From Hemileia vastatrix (Eukaryota > Basidiomycota > Pucciniomycetes > Pucciniales > Zaghouaniaceae): a DNA stretch of 64,000 nucleotides. The position numbers and the translations under genes were made by a program. The notes under the pieces are model-generated. The model worked only from the letters and a program-made list of their open reading frames with translations. It had not been told where the DNA came from and ran no database searches. Below, piece after piece: positions 1 to 11,990 of the stretch. Location of the stretch: the NCBI GenBank assembly GCA_030280995.1, contig JASXTE010000005.1, forward strand, positions 26,278,501 through 26,342,500. Reading direction: 5' to 3'. The number at the start of each line of letters is the position of its first letter. Position 1 is the first letter of the stretch.

Positions 1-461
1 TTCTCCTTACCTTTCCTTTAATTTTCATTATCTCTATCTGTCTCATTTGATGAGTAAGATCATTTACTCTGTGATACGCAAATGCTCATTTGCCTTAAGT
101 TATACAATGAATTCCCTCTGCCACTTCTGTGAGACTGTAATGAGGCCAAATCGCTATGTGGAGTGATAAATTTGGAGCTGGAAGACCTACTCTGGCTTCT
201 TGATCAATTTTTTCACAATCCTTCACTATCTAGTCAATTATGACTTGATGACTGTCTTGAACTTGTAAGTCTTTGCTTCTTGTGCTGTCTCATGTGTCCT
301 GTATCATCATAATTATTATTTGTGATGCTTAAGCTACTTCTACATTTTTTAAAATGTTTATGCAGTGAAATATCAGAAAAGAAATTTTCATCTTCTTCTC
401 TTACATGCCAGTTTTTATCCTTTTTCAGCTTTCTTTCTAGATCTTTTTCTGCATTTTGGAT

Positions 462-1420
462 TTAAAAATAGCTTAGACTGTGATATTTTAGGTTGCCAAG
501 CATATGTGAATGAATAACATCAATTGAGAAATATTCAGTTGGACACCAATATTCAAGGTTATTCAGCTCACTCCTGTGTACCCCATGATTCTGAACAATT
601 GATACACACTCCCAATGTGACTTAGAATTTTTCAACTTTGTTTCCCAGCACATATGAACCTCATTATTCTGTAATGAAATTTTTCCGACATTATTTTAAC
701 TTATTTCATCTTTGGAGATATTAAAAAAAAGAGCAGAACAGTCTCGCAGAGTGACTCAAAAAGCCAGCCAATTTTTATATTGCAGGAATGTCACCTATCA
801 AAGAGAACAATGCAACTCTTAATTTCTGGCCTTGTGGATAAAGATGTGTCTTTTCAATCAATATACCATCCCATAGAGTTTGTAGATCATTAAACAGCCG
901 TTTTAGAAAGTGATTAAGCTGTTCACTTGTGGTTTCTGTTGGTCCAGGTATAATAGCATACAAAAAAAGATTTTCTATTTTGTATCTATCTTCTTGAGGT
1001 AGGTTCATACTCACCATCATAATATTGCCTACAGACTTCTGATGACCTCCAATCCTATTACCACCAGGCCTAAACCAGTTGACATATAAAGTAAACATTA
1101 AGTTTCATGAAGTTATTGTATATTAATCATCATTTCCACCCAGAGCTGAAGTGGTTATGGAAAAGTTGTTCCAAATTGAACCATCACAAACATCCATCAT
1201 CAAATCACACTCTACATTGTCTGCCACAGGGGTTATCTTCTCAATCAGAAGCTCAAATTTGAAAAGTTTGATCTTTTTCATAATCCAGTCAATAAAACAA
1301 TGGCAATGAGATGTTTTAAGAAAATAGTATTTTACATGTTCTTGATGTTCCTCCATCAAATACAGCCTTTCATCACATTTAACTACAATTTTTCCTGCTC
1401 CAAACATTTTTAAATAGCAC
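462..1420 (-). pseudogene. Tnp2-type (CACTA/EnSpm) transposase remnant
   Basis: Three minus-strand fragments in consecutive order (1407-1123, 1098-775, 653-462) read like the central part of a Tnp2-family transposase. The second carries the block VNWFRPGGNRIGGHQ, a YAIIPGPTETT segment and ends in LFSLIGDIPA. After a stop it continues KLAGFLSHSARLFCS, which fits the family's conserved zinc-binding region. The third contains NNLEYWCPTEYFSIDVIHSHMLG in pieces, matching the family's IDVMHNxxLG signature. Tnp2 proteins are cut-and-paste DNA transposases. Stops and frame changes separate the pieces, so this copy is dead. No terminal inverted repeats were found and the 5' part is not recognisable. 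Assignment rests on remembered family motifs. Confidence 0.7.
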
Positions 1421-1499
1421 TTTGATGATGAAAAAAACGGTTGATTGCAACATAGTATAGATGTTTAAGATTCAGAGTTATACTCATAAAGAGAAAAGC

Positions 1500-3149
1500 A
1501 TTCAGGACAGCATGTTTTAGTGAAAAATGATTGATTGAGCTTTAATTGACTAAAAACCATATCTATCAAACGTGGGATCAGGAGAAAAATGCTATCAGAA
1601 TACAGTCTTCCACTATCACGTAGAAGTTTGAGCTTCTTAATTTATTCACCCAAAAATTGAGTACAGCCTTCTTTTCCCAAATGATTAATCAGAGAAAGCT
1701 TTGCTGCCTGCCACATAATTTTTGGCTATACTGTTCCCCAAAATTTGAGTTTCTAGAGACTTTTGAAAATACTTCTGCCCCCAATAGCAACTGCCCCTAT
1801 GTAAAAAATCATCAAAACATCATAGATACTTTTATTCTCACTTTGAACTATAGATATACAGCTTACTGTTTCTTTGGAGCTGGAACTTCCAATGTTAAGT
1901 GGATTCTTGGAAAAAATAACCATCTGGGCCTTCCTATTTCTTTACTCTTGGTGTTTTGCATAAGAATTAGAGCTTTTGAAAGCCATACCAACTTCAAAGG
2001 ACCAAAAAAGAAGTTTGATACTTTCTATTTACAAATCCAAGCTCTTGAAATTGACATAAATGAAAAAATGGAGGCATTGTAATTGTGATAAATGTAGGAA
2101 TATGTTAGCTGTTGGAAGTTACCAATTGAAGTTATTCCTTTTTTCAAGGCACTAGCTAATATAAGCTTCATTTTTTTATCAAAAGAATATGATGAAATAT
2201 GTGTTGAAATTATTTAAGTTTAAATGTTTACTTTTTAATCAGATAAACTATATATTAATTAAAAGCTATGCAGTCTACTTTATTTGTATTCTGTATACTC
2301 TCTGAATTTGTACAACAATGCATGCATTTTTATCAGAATATTTTATATCATAGAAAAAATTCTATTGTACACACAAGCATCTTAATTATTTTCTATCAAA
2401 TGCCTTCTGAGTTATATCTAACTACCCTATAATTATTCTATTTTAGTAAAAATTCTTAGTTATGGACTATAAGAAAAGTAATCTGTATTTTTAACATAAT
2501 TATAAAAAAAAATTACCCCAAAAATCAAAGTTAAACCCAAAAATAAGGTTAATATTTTGTAAAAACAATCAAAAACATACTTCCTTCATTTTGAAAATTG
2601 TTCTGTACTAGGTAGAATTTTCCATTAATAAATAATCAAAAATACTCAAATAATAGAGGCTACAAAAGTGTAAACCTTAAAGCATTACAAAAAAGCTGAA
2701 ACCTTGTATAAATTTTTATACATAAATGTGATGAAGTGACGCTCTAGTCTATTTATTCAGGTTGAACAAAAATTACTCAACGGAATATGTATTACTATCA
2801 TATTGGACCAAAAATAATTTTTTGGTAATCAAAAATTGAACGCAGCCTCACATTTATCAAATTATTTTTGTGGAAACATTTTTTGAAAAGAAAAAAAATC
2901 TTTTTCTCAAATGAATCCTCTTTTATCACATAATCATTCTCTTCCTTTTTTCCCATTCCTTTTGAGTTCAAATTGCATATAAAAATATAATTTATGCATA
3001 TTATAATGCCATAAAGTTGAAATATTTCTTATTCTTAATTTTTGTGATATTTCTCCTTAAATCAACTTTGATCATAAAGTTTTAGAGCTCCACAATTTAT
3101 ACTTCCTCTTTGTTTAATTTTATTAAACACTTTTTTAATCTAACTGTTT
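1500..3149. other. AT-rich stretch without recognised gene
   Basis: Only one frame of note is open here (1657-2082 plus, 141 codons). Its product resembles no family I know, has no clear domain, and lies in very AT-rich DNA, so I do not call it a gene. The rest shows many stops in all frames and no repeat shared with the elements further right. Confidence 0.5.
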
Positions 3150-4330
3150 ATGAACCCTAGTTTCTCTTACTTTCTTCATGGAAACCTGCCCGCAAACACA
3201 CAAACACTTAATAGAATTCATAATGTGACTTTTCCTCCATTCAATTCTCATTTTTGTAGATCTATACAAAATTTTTGTCATTCACTTTTGGATATGTCAC
3301 CAGAAACAAATGGATGGAAACAAAACCCTACTGAAGAGCAATTAGACAGATTTTCATCATTCGACATGAATTCTTGTAACATTTCCTTTGAACTACCTCA
3401 TCCAGAATCAAATTAAGCTGTTTTGGAAAACTTTCCACAAATTTTCCGCGAATTTTTTATTGACCACCTTTGCATGTGCGGTGTCCCCAGGTCAACTTTA
3501 GCTTGGAAGATATTTTGGCTTGACAAATGGAACCAGGTCTTGGTAAATATTCTCATCAAAAATTGGGACAATGCCTTAAAAACAAATAATTTGATTGCAT
3601 ATCCAATTTACTCAACCCAAATTAGCTTCTCAATTCAAATGGGAGTTCTTCACGTTTGGTTTTTAGGTCATTCTGATAAATTAAGACTTGGGAAGGATTC
3701 TGATAGCTCTCAAGAAATAATCAAAGTGAGAAAGCAAAAATATAGAATAAAAAAAAGTATGAAAATCCCCTTTTTTTCAACTATTTTTATTTATGACCTT
3801 TATTTCAAAAAACAAAGATTCTTAGAATTCAGTTAACCAAACTAAACTTCTTAAACAAAATCCACATTGTTAAACTTATCACAACCTTTTCACAAACATA
3901 AAGTGCTGTTCAGACACCGAAATTTATAATGATGGATTGTTAAGACGTATCTTAATGCAATGGAGGTCTGATGATTTTTCTAAAGTTGCACAATATCTTG
4001 ACCAACAACAATTTGATATTCAAGATAATTTGACCTACCCTGAAATGTGATAAAGGACTTGTCCTTGTACAAAAGAATCAGTTTGGTTTCAACATTATCA
4101 CCTAAACTTAATCCTTCTCATATCCCTGGGGTTCACCAAATGAATGTTTTTCTCCCTTATATCTTGCATCTCTAAATCCTAAACAACTCAGACTTTTAAA
4201 TTCTCAAAATCCCATAAATTTATCTGCTCAATTTGAAATTCTTGCTTCCTCTAAAGTGAGTGATTTAAAAACTCCCTTAATAATAGGTTTTCACACTCAT
4301 ACTCCTCATTTCCACTGTTTGGGATACTTA
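3150..4330 (+). pseudogene. Unidentified broken gene
   Basis: Two plus-strand segments (3150-3416 and 3423-3836) are separated by a stop. Conceptual translation continues beyond 3900 with NDGLLRRILMQWRSDD and, after further breaks, SLNPKQLRLLNSQNP up to about 4330. The central part (WLDKWNQVLVNILIKNWDNA, then a basic stretch KVRKQKYRIKKS) has the look of a protein-coding remnant rather than chance. I have an uncertain memory of similar architecture in hypothetical proteins of rust fungi, often near transposons, but cannot name a function. It lies upstream of, and convergent with, the helicase remnant on the other strand. Confidence 0.4.
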
Positions 4331-4489
4331 GACTTGAAAACAAAAACATAATTTTAAAAATTACTATTATCATTAAAATTTATAGAGTTTAAATTTGTCT
4401 TTCATTGTTAGCTCCATTTTTTTCCTTTGAATCTTATACATTCTGAATTTTATACTTCCATGTACGAAATAATTCAATTATTTACTTCA

Positions 4490-6484
4490 TTTTGCTGACC
4501 CATTTTATACAGCCAATCAACAGCCTGCTGCTCAACTTCTGGATTCCAATTCAGCTCCTATTTCAACATTGAACATATAAAAAATTTAATATTTTTGTTC
4601 TTAATATGAAATATAAGACATGAGCTCACCATTATATATACATTTTGAGCACACCTGAGATCTATACCCACTCCTGCAGCCTGAATCATTCAAACCAAAA
4701 CTTGGAAATTTTTATTATGATGGAATTCATGCATATTTTTGTCTTGCTTTGTCCTGCTGAGTTCACCCATAAGCTGGGTATATCTAATATTGTGGTCATA
4801 TAGAGCCATTTTTATTCTATTTTGAAATATTAGAAAATTGTTTTTAATAAGCCAACACAATTTTGTAAAACAATTCATTATAGAATCACTTACATCTGAA
4901 AAAAGTCTGCAAATTTGGAGAATATAACAGCTTTTTGAAAATTTATACCCCTTTCACCAGACAAAAAGTTTTTCAAGTGGCCTATAAGATGAACAATATT
5001 TGCAGAATGCTGCCAGATGAAATTAAAAGTTCAAGTTTCATCCATATTTTTGTAGATTGGATGGTTGCAGAATTTTCTTAAAATAATCAGCTCTTTAAGA
5101 AACTTGGATGAGTCCCAAGGGAGGTCAGTGCTTCTGGAGGGCCCATATTGCTCAGTGAATCCTTCTTGAAGCACATCAAGTTTAGACCTCTATGGATCTA
5201 CTAATTGAACCAATATCCCCCTTTGAATCTTTTTTGCAGCAGAAAAATTTGTATCCTTTGTTCTACGTAGGCTTATGACTTTCATAAAGTGATTGATTGA
5301 TTTAATAGAATTAGCCTTTCCTTTTTGCAAACCTGGAAATAGGAAATTCTTCCATAACCAGTATTCTTGCCACTTTTTGATTCTAAGAAAAAATATGAGA
5401 CTTTGAAGGTTAGTGGGCCTGTTTTGAAGTGGAGTTTCAGTCAAGCATATTTGGTGTTGGGATTCCAAGTCAAATATTGTTTAAGCCCTCTGTGAGTAAG
5501 AATTTTTAATGTAACTAAAAGAATATTTATAAAAATTAAGTTTTAAGTTTTAGATATAGAAATGGGCACTAACTGAGCTTCTTCTAAAACAACTCTATAA
5601 AAAAAGAGCTTTTGAGTCACTGGTATCTTTTTTTGGCTTTGATTTTTTGAAATCTTTGGGCTAGCTGTTTCATAGGTTGTTAAAACAATAGCAGTGTCCT
5701 GTAGCTCATTGACGTTAGTATTTTGACAATACTTCCCATAAAGAACCTTGAAAGGAAGCACATTATCTTCAAATTTCACACTTATTTCATTGATTCAATT
5801 CAATAATGTTTCCAGTGGGCATATAATCAGTGTGGCTGGACTCTGATTAATACCTTTTTGATTTTCCAATACCTGGAATTGTCTTGCTTCACTTTGAGTT
5901 GCACTAATAAGAGAAAGAGTTAACAGCATCTTTCCCAAAACCATATCATCAGCGATTATTGACCCATTTCCTTGAGGGGTTAATTGATTGTTAGGAAACT
6001 GGTCTTTATAGTCATCAAATTCAGTTATAAGCCAATGGTTGTCCTGGTGCCTCCACATGATATCCAGCTCTTCCTTTAACATTTTTTCATTGTCAATCAT
6101 AAAATTAATTGCTTGAAGTTGATGTGTTTTGAGAAATGTTTTGATTCCTTGGATAAGTTGATCAGATTTCCAATCTTGAGTACTCTGAAATATTTGGAAA
6201 GAGACTTCAAAAATTACATGCAGGATATTAAAAAAGATAGTGGAGTTGTAGTTTGGGTTCAGACATAAATCAATTTGAGCAGAATAAAATGCTTCTTTAG
6301 CAAGACTGGTTAGTGTACCTGAAGAAAAGAGGCATCCCCAAAGTTGATACTGATTAGCAAAAACTGGAACCAAGTAAGCATGAAAGTAGAATGGCTTCAT
6401 AGGATTCAAGGCACTTACATGGTTTAAATGGTGAGATCCAGACCCAATGTCACCCAATAGTGGTCCAATGTGCTGACTTTTCAC
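4490..6484 (-). pseudogene. SNF2/Rad5-like helicase pseudogene
   Basis: Minus-strand fragments follow the order of an SNF2-family ATPase. The Walker A region reads GSIIADDMVLGKMLLTLSLI (motif I, about 5900-5955), followed by SPATLIICPL (Ia). Next come IVLTTYETASP and the motif II-like FYRVVLEEAQLV (5580-5700), LTETPLQNR (III, about 5430) and SLRRTKD (5250). The C-terminal lobe has LMGELSRTKQDKNMHEF, QAAGVGIDLRCAQNVY (4630-4690) and NWNPEVEQQAVDWLYKMGQ (VI, 4495-4555). Key residues are altered: GLGKT is VLGKM, DEAH is EEAQ, and the motif VI arginines are W and K. Several stops and frame changes occur. The family remodels chromatin or acts in DNA damage tolerance; this copy cannot. Confidence 0.8.
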
Positions 6485-7599
6485 TTGAGAAAGATTACCA
6501 ACAAGGGTTTGTTTTCTTTATTCAAATAGTCCAAAAATATGAACATTCAAATGGCCTTGCTGAAAAATTGTGGGGGTCAGTGAGTTTTTAAATCTTGAAA
6601 ATACATTCATATAAATTTAATTTATTGTTATTGAGAACTTTCCAACACATCTGAGACTTGAGATATTAAGTAAGAATAGTATCTGAAGATAGTGGTTGTT
6701 AAAGGATGAATTAAAGCAAAAAATGAATAATCAGTTTTGAATAAAACAACAAAACAAATTTTTAGCATACGCTATGCTAAGCTCATAATTCTTTCACATG
6801 TATTATTATTATCTTTTTGTAAAATATTGGAAGTAAATCAATGATAACTGAAATGAATAATATGGCTTAAAAATAAATCTTCAGGCTATAGAGTAAATTT
6901 GGGTTTGTGGAAGAAGAAAAAGTTTCTTAATAAAAATGTGCTTTATTGCTACATTACAATCACAAAATAGAATAATTTCACTCTTATTACACTTATTTAT
7001 GTTTCTGTCTAATAGTAAAATGCTTTAGATGGCAGTTCAAAATCCAAATTTAAACTACTACCTAGAACAATGACTTGATACTAACATACTTTTTGTAAGT
7101 CTCTGGACAGACACTTATGGCAATCTCAATAATATTAAAATTGATTTGAATTGTATGTTTTATCAAATATCTATGTGGTCTAATGTAATAATTGAGATAC
7201 TACAGTTTAACCTTCTGTTACCAACTTGGCAAGAAATTATCTGTATATATTGTTAGACCAAATATCAAATTTTGCTTTCCACAAGATGGCAAAGTGAATA
7301 TTATGATATGTTAAGTGATATGTTCAAGCTTTGCTCAATCTGTGCTCAGCTGAAGATTAAATTAATCACCAAGCTCCAAGAGACCTGTGATTTAGTTGGG
7401 TTGAATCTAGGTCTAACTTATTAACAAATCTTTGTCCAATTGATTTAAATCTGGTTTCACAATGAATCCCCAACAGCTTTCCAACAGCTTTCCAACCACT
7501 TCCCAACATTTTTAAATTAGGGGTATTGCTAGCAATACCCCCCCAAATATTCTGTGGTATATGATTCCCATTGTTCATCCTGGGCTACACGAGCTGATT
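6485..7599. other. Stretch without recognised gene
   Basis: AT-rich sequence with no recognisable domain. A 70-codon minus-strand frame at 7366-7578 has no family resemblance. The boundary with the integrase remnant around 7600 is abrupt, so the chromovirus T1 is 5'-truncated there or disrupted beyond recognition. Confidence 0.5.
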
Positions 7600-8277
7600 G
7601 GTCCAAACGATAGGTTACTTGCATGGCGCATACCACAATGTATTCTCTAAAGATGGATTACCTAATGATATTATTTCAGATAGAGGCTTCTTGTCTGTTT
7701 CTACTTTCTGAACTCATTTATTTCAACAATTAAATATTACAAGGAATCTTTTTACTGCTTATAATCATGAAACTGTTGGGGAAACTGAAAGAGTTAATCA
7801 AATCCTCAAACAATATCTTTGAATGTATGTTAATTATCAACAAGAAGATTGGACTACATGGTTACCATTGGCCAAATTCACTTATAACAACTCAACACAT
7901 TCTTTGAAAAAACAATCTTCTTTTAAAAATACCTATGGGAAACATCCTTGATTCAATTTGGTTAATGTAGGAGTAAATCACCCTGCTGAACATAATCTTC
8001 AAACAAATTCACAACTTCAAGGCAAACTTTGATATAACCTCAAATCCTTGAATCACAGGTATAATGAACAGGACAACAAACATTGAAAATCTGCTCCACT
8101 CTTTAAACCAGGAAATAAAGCATGGCTCAAAACAGAAAATATTCAAACAACTAAAACATCTAGGAAACCATCTGAGAAACGCTTGGGTCCATTTGAAATT
8201 GATACTGAAATTTCTAAAAATTCATTTCAACTCAAGCTACCACCTAAGTGGCAATCTATTCATCCTGCCCTTCACCT
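7600..8277 (+). pseudogene. pol: T1: chromovirus integrase, 5' part (interrupted by T2)
   Basis: Plus-strand translation gives VFSKDGLPNDIISDRG (catalytic Asp of the integrase core), TAYNHETVGETERVNQ (catalytic Glu region), QEDWTTWLPLAKFTYNNS, then FKPGNKAWLKTENI and RLGPFEI (GPY/F module) up to SIHPALHL. This is the order in Ty3/Gypsy chromovirus integrases. There are stops at 7709, 7822, 7949 and 8030. The reading stops at the left end of T2; the same frame resumes with ISLLKTS at 61454, followed by a chromodomain. T1 is therefore the oldest element in the stack and T2 sits inside its integrase. Confidence 0.8.
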
Positions 8278-9362
8278 TTTAGACAATCCTATAGTACTAG
8301 CTGTAGGCCTTGACCAAGGGAGTTGGAGTAAAACTGGAGAGAAAAATCCCTGTCCCTTTGAGAAAATACCAGGTGAGATTTATTTGCTATAGAAAATTAG
8401 GGACTGTTACTGTACCCCTTCCAACACACTTATTGACTGCTTAAAAATTCAAGACAGTAGCCTAGATAGACCACTGTGAGCCAAAGAACCATAAAACCTG
8501 AAATAAAGAAAGATCCACACCAGAAAAACAAAACACTGTGCACTTGTTGCACAGAAAACAGCAATAATACTTGATGCAGGTTGCAAAGCTACACCAGAGA
8601 AATCAGTTGCCAAAGTTGAGTTAAATGAAGTACTAACCTTGCAACAAACACAGCCAATTGTGGCCCAAAAAACAGTGAAAACTGAGTGAGAAACAATGAT
8701 ATCACCTCCAGATGGCTGTATGATTATAAAACTTGCCCCAAACTGTCTTATTCAATATGTACACACAGACTACCCTCTAAAAAATCCATGCACAGCAACA
8801 AATTTGGTGCTTTTGGAAGCCAAATAGAATAAAATCCCTCTAGAAGTGTTCCACAGCCTTCTATAACCAAGGCAGGTGGCCCGCCTAGAAGTGGCCAGAC
8901 CTCCCAGAAGACAGAAAACTACCAAAAACCTCTAATAAAGCCAAAAATACTTAGAAAAATCCACCACAACTACTAAAACCCTTAAAACACAAAATTAAGC
9001 TATGACAACATTGTGACATAAAATATAGAGCCAAATTAGCTCTACTTAATGGTACTAAGCACTTAACCCTAAGACTTAAGGTTAGGCTGTAAAACACAAA
9101 AAACAAAATTAAACAACTATCTTTTCGTAATGAAAAATGAGAAAATGATCCTTTAAAACTTAGAATATGAAAAATGTCAGCAGGACATAAAATATAGAGA
9201 AAAACCAGGGCTATCCAATAGTAGTACTCACACACCCATAGTCTCAATATTCACTGAATAAACCCAGAAAAACACCCAATTATTCAACCGGAGTCAATTA
9301 AGACATACTAAAACAGCGCCAAACAGACAAACAGAGGCCTCCTCCAATTTTGGAAGACCACA
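8278..9362 (-). repeat. T2 3' LTR
   Basis: This is homologous to 60362-61449 and to the T7 LTRs at 36300 and 47710. Plus-strand ends are TTTAGACA (TGTAGACA in T7) and GACCACA, the inverted TG...CA ends expected for a minus-strand element. A 98-codon minus-strand frame (8951-9247) stays open at the same place in three of the four family LTRs. Confidence 0.85.
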
Positions 9363-9378
9363 TCCTCCCTCCAATTTA
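9363..9378 (-). other. T2 polypurine tract
   Basis: The bases just inside the 3' LTR read AATTGGAGGGAGGA on the minus strand, a purine run abutting the LTR as expected for the plus-strand primer. T7 has the same sequence at 36989-37004. Confidence 0.75.
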
Positions 9379-9410
9379 GAATTTCTGCACTCTTCTTCAC
9401 CGAAACCACC

Positions 9411-10046
9411 ATGTTCACACATTTTTCAAAACCCATCTCTGAATTGGATCCTTGTCAATACTGTATTGACCATAACCTCATCTGCAACATATCACCACCA
9501 ATTCATCAATACAGAGCTGCTTGTGATGCCTACTATTCCAGAAAGAAATCTTGCTCCAGACCTGGTCCATTATAATCTGCAACAGATTCACCTTCCCATC
9601 AACCTGGTCCATATTCCTGAAAAAACAAAAGATCTAGGCCTTCCATCTTGATACTCAGATTATTCAACAAGTTACACCCTTCCAAAAAGAGTTCCAAGAC
9701 TACCACAACCACTATCTCTACCACAACTTCTCTTTCTGATGGTAAAACCAATGCTTCTCTATACTGAAATTTAAGCTGATGAATTTCCAGTTCATTACCA
9801 TCCAGACAGTGATGATGACAATGTGGGAACCATTGAAACACCACCACCCAATCAATTGCCCACCATCAAAGACAAATTCTAAAGAAACTCTTCTCAACAC
9901 AAAAATCTCATTCTAAACTACTTCCAATCCACTCCTGCCAAAGATCCACAGGAAATTGAGAAAAGAAGACACCTCATCCACCAGTTCAAGACTAATGCTG
10001 AATACTTTGTTTCATCTCTTGATTCTTGCCTGAAATTCTTGACTTA
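9411..10046 (+). pseudogene. T2 antisense ORFa remnant (Cys-rich)
   Basis: This is the homologue of the intact T7 ORFa (37036-37677), on the strand opposite gag-pol. It starts at an ATG in the same context (ACCACCATG). The N-terminus keeps DPCQYCIDHNLI and the second cysteine group CDAYYSRKKSCSRPGP. A TAA in place of the next codon (about 9574) and several later stops break it. The tail still aligns with the T7 copy (acidic DSDD-like region, then LLNYFQSTPA-like sequence). The two copies have lost different cysteines of the second group, so the ancestor probably had CDxCxSRKKxC. Confidence 0.6.
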
Positions 10047-10690
10047 GAAATAATAATAATAATAAAATTTTACCACTTTCCAGACTTTCTGAATGTAGAA
10101 AACCATAAAAATACTCCTCAGTTTAAAGTCTTGGGTGACTCATCCTCAGTTTTAAGTCATGTAGACTAACAGCCCTCATTTTATAGTCTTGGGGGACTCA
10201 AAAATCCTCAGTTTATAGTCTTGGGGAACTCAAAACCTAAATCATAAAGACAGAACCAGAGATCAAACCTTTAATGACCAAAGAAAATATATTGAAATTC
10301 TGGGGTAACTGTTCTACAGAGAAGCCAGCTCATAAGTTACCCCCACACTTGCTTTAACTAACTTCATAGGCTCCCCCTTTGGATGCCCTCTTCCAGAATC
10401 ACACCAACATCACATTAGCAGTTTATAGTCCTGAATAACTCAACCATCAAACCATCCTGAGTTTATAGTCTTGGGGGACTATACCATTTTTCAGTTTAAA
10501 GTCTTGATGGACTGACCACAGTGTTCAGTTTAAAGTCTTGAAAGACTTTCCACAATTTGCATTAAAGGACAGAGCCAATTCCATGCACAATATTCTGCAA
10601 CTGCCCTTCTGAACTTCCACTTTCTCTTCATCATCTGCACATCACTGATAAAAAATTTTCTTTTATCTCTTTTCTCTTCAATGTTTTGCC
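10047..10690 (+). repeat. T2 spacer with dispersed short repeat and stem-loop module copy 1
   Basis: There are several copies of a unit close to TTTAAAGTCTTGGGGGACT (for example near 10120, 10175, 10215, 10460, 10497, 10528). Embedded is one copy of the family stem-loop module, GGGGTAACTG...AAGTTACCCC at about 10303-10345, followed by the conserved CACACTTGC. No open frame of note. The matching T7 spacer is 37678-38330. Confidence 0.7.
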
Positions 10691-10700
10691 ATCACAGATA

Positions 10701-11055
10701 ATGTCTGGATCTCCAAATTTTGACCAAAAGACCTTCTTTGTTTCACTGCTCCCAATGACTATGCTTGCAAACAGTGTATCCACTTGTGCAGACCTTGCAC
10801 CTTCACTCTTCCAACACCTGAAGACAAACTCTACAACAGGGCCTGTGATTCTTGCAACTTCAAAAAGAAAAAATGTGACAGAGACCCCAGTTATCCTATA
10901 CCACCACCTTCACATTCACACAAATACATCTTTAGATCTCCTACCAGATCCCCAGAACTAGGTCCTTCTTCCTCTTCTCTATCTTCAGCTCCATCAAGAA
11001 GTTCACACCACTCTTTCCCCGGAACACTCTCCAAAAGACCTGCCTTATCATCTTA
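10701..11055 (+). pseudogene. T2 antisense ORFb remnant (Cys-rich)
   Basis: The frame 10784-11055 encodes DYACKQCIHLCRPCTFTLPTPED, then RACDSCNFKKKKCDRD, then a Pro/Ser-rich stretch ending SKRPALSS. The last cysteine group (CX2CX6C with lysines) looks like half of a fungal Zn2Cys6 cluster. The candidate ATG at 10701 is one base out of frame with this domain, so the N-terminus is broken or needs splicing; CATCACAG just before it could be a splice acceptor. The gene is cut downstream by T3 at 11156 and resumes at 19563. Confidence 0.6.
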
Positions 11056-11155
11056 AGAAACAGCATTTATCTCAGTGAATTCAGCTAAAAAAGCTTTAAA
11101 ATAAGCTCCCAGGCTGCCCTCCCACCTCTCTAGGAAGAAGAAATCAGACTAAAAA

Positions 11156-11969
11156 TGTCAGCCAGGCTACTAGACTTACCTGGTAAAATATTTAATTATT
11201 TTACTGAGGTGAAGCCATGCCTTTTTTAAAATTCTTATTAATAATTAATTATTTAATATTTACTTATGTATTACTTACAACTAACTAAGCTAATTATATT
11301 AAGTAGTGAAAATAATTAATTTAAGTAAGTGTCCCATACATTTTTACTCCCTAACACCGTGCTCAATAATGCAGTTGATTGGGAATAAAGATTAATAATA
11401 AAATTATAATAATAAACCTTCAAAATATTATATTACTTCATAGAGAGATCTGGATTTCCATGAAATCAATATAATTAGCTCAAATGTGTTGTATTAGTTG
11501 TGACAGTCCAAGGAAACTCCTACTTTATTACCAATGAAAATGATGCCCTTGTTGATGTACCAATTAATTTATTTTTTCTTATATCATATATATATTCCTT
11601 CTTAGTCAGCTTCTTTCTCACATCCTTGCAGTAGATGGTGTAAATTTGGTGTCTTTATTTCCCTCATGTTTTCCTATAAAAGTCCCTCACTTTTTGTACT
11701 TTTCAAAACATTCCTTACTTACTTACTTTATTATAATTACATACAAAAAAAATATTTATTATTATCAATTAATGTTTTAGTATTTACATTAAAACCGTGA
11801 TTCTAAACCTTTAAATATAATAGTAATATACCTCTTTACCTCTTGTTATTTGAGTAAATAATCTTTAAAAGATATAAAAATACGTACCAAGTTTGAATCT
11901 TCTGAAACCCATTGTTGACGTCCATGGACCTCCCTGGAAAACCTTCTAGACTTGAAAGCCCACTTGACA
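11156..11969 (+). repeat. T3 5' LTR
   Basis: Direct repeat of 18748-19562, bounded by TGTCAGCC and TTGACA. It contains a TATA box at 11675-11682 with CCCTCACTTTTTG downstream, the likely start region of the genomic RNA. Confidence 0.92.
11675..11682 (+). promoter_or_regulatory. T3 5' LTR TATA box
   Basis: TATAAAAG is preserved at the same place in the 3' LTR (19267-19274) and, on the minus strand, in both T5 LTRs (27836-27844 and 35701-35709). Conservation across four diverged LTRs supports a core promoter role. Confidence 0.7.
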
Positions 11970-11990
11970 GTTGGGGGCCTTTCCGAATCG
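11970..11990 (+). other. T3 candidate primer-binding site
   Basis: One base after the LTR the sequence reads TTGGGGGCCTTTCCGAA. The same place in T5 (35395-35414, minus) and T4 (53375-53391, minus) has diverged versions around GGGGGYCTTTCC. A primer site here would end in TGG; I cannot match it to a tRNA by memory. Confidence 0.5.

Noticed and set aside
1657..2082. 141-codon plus-strand frame
   Set aside because: No recognisable family, in AT-rich sequence, and no second copy in the window to show conservation.
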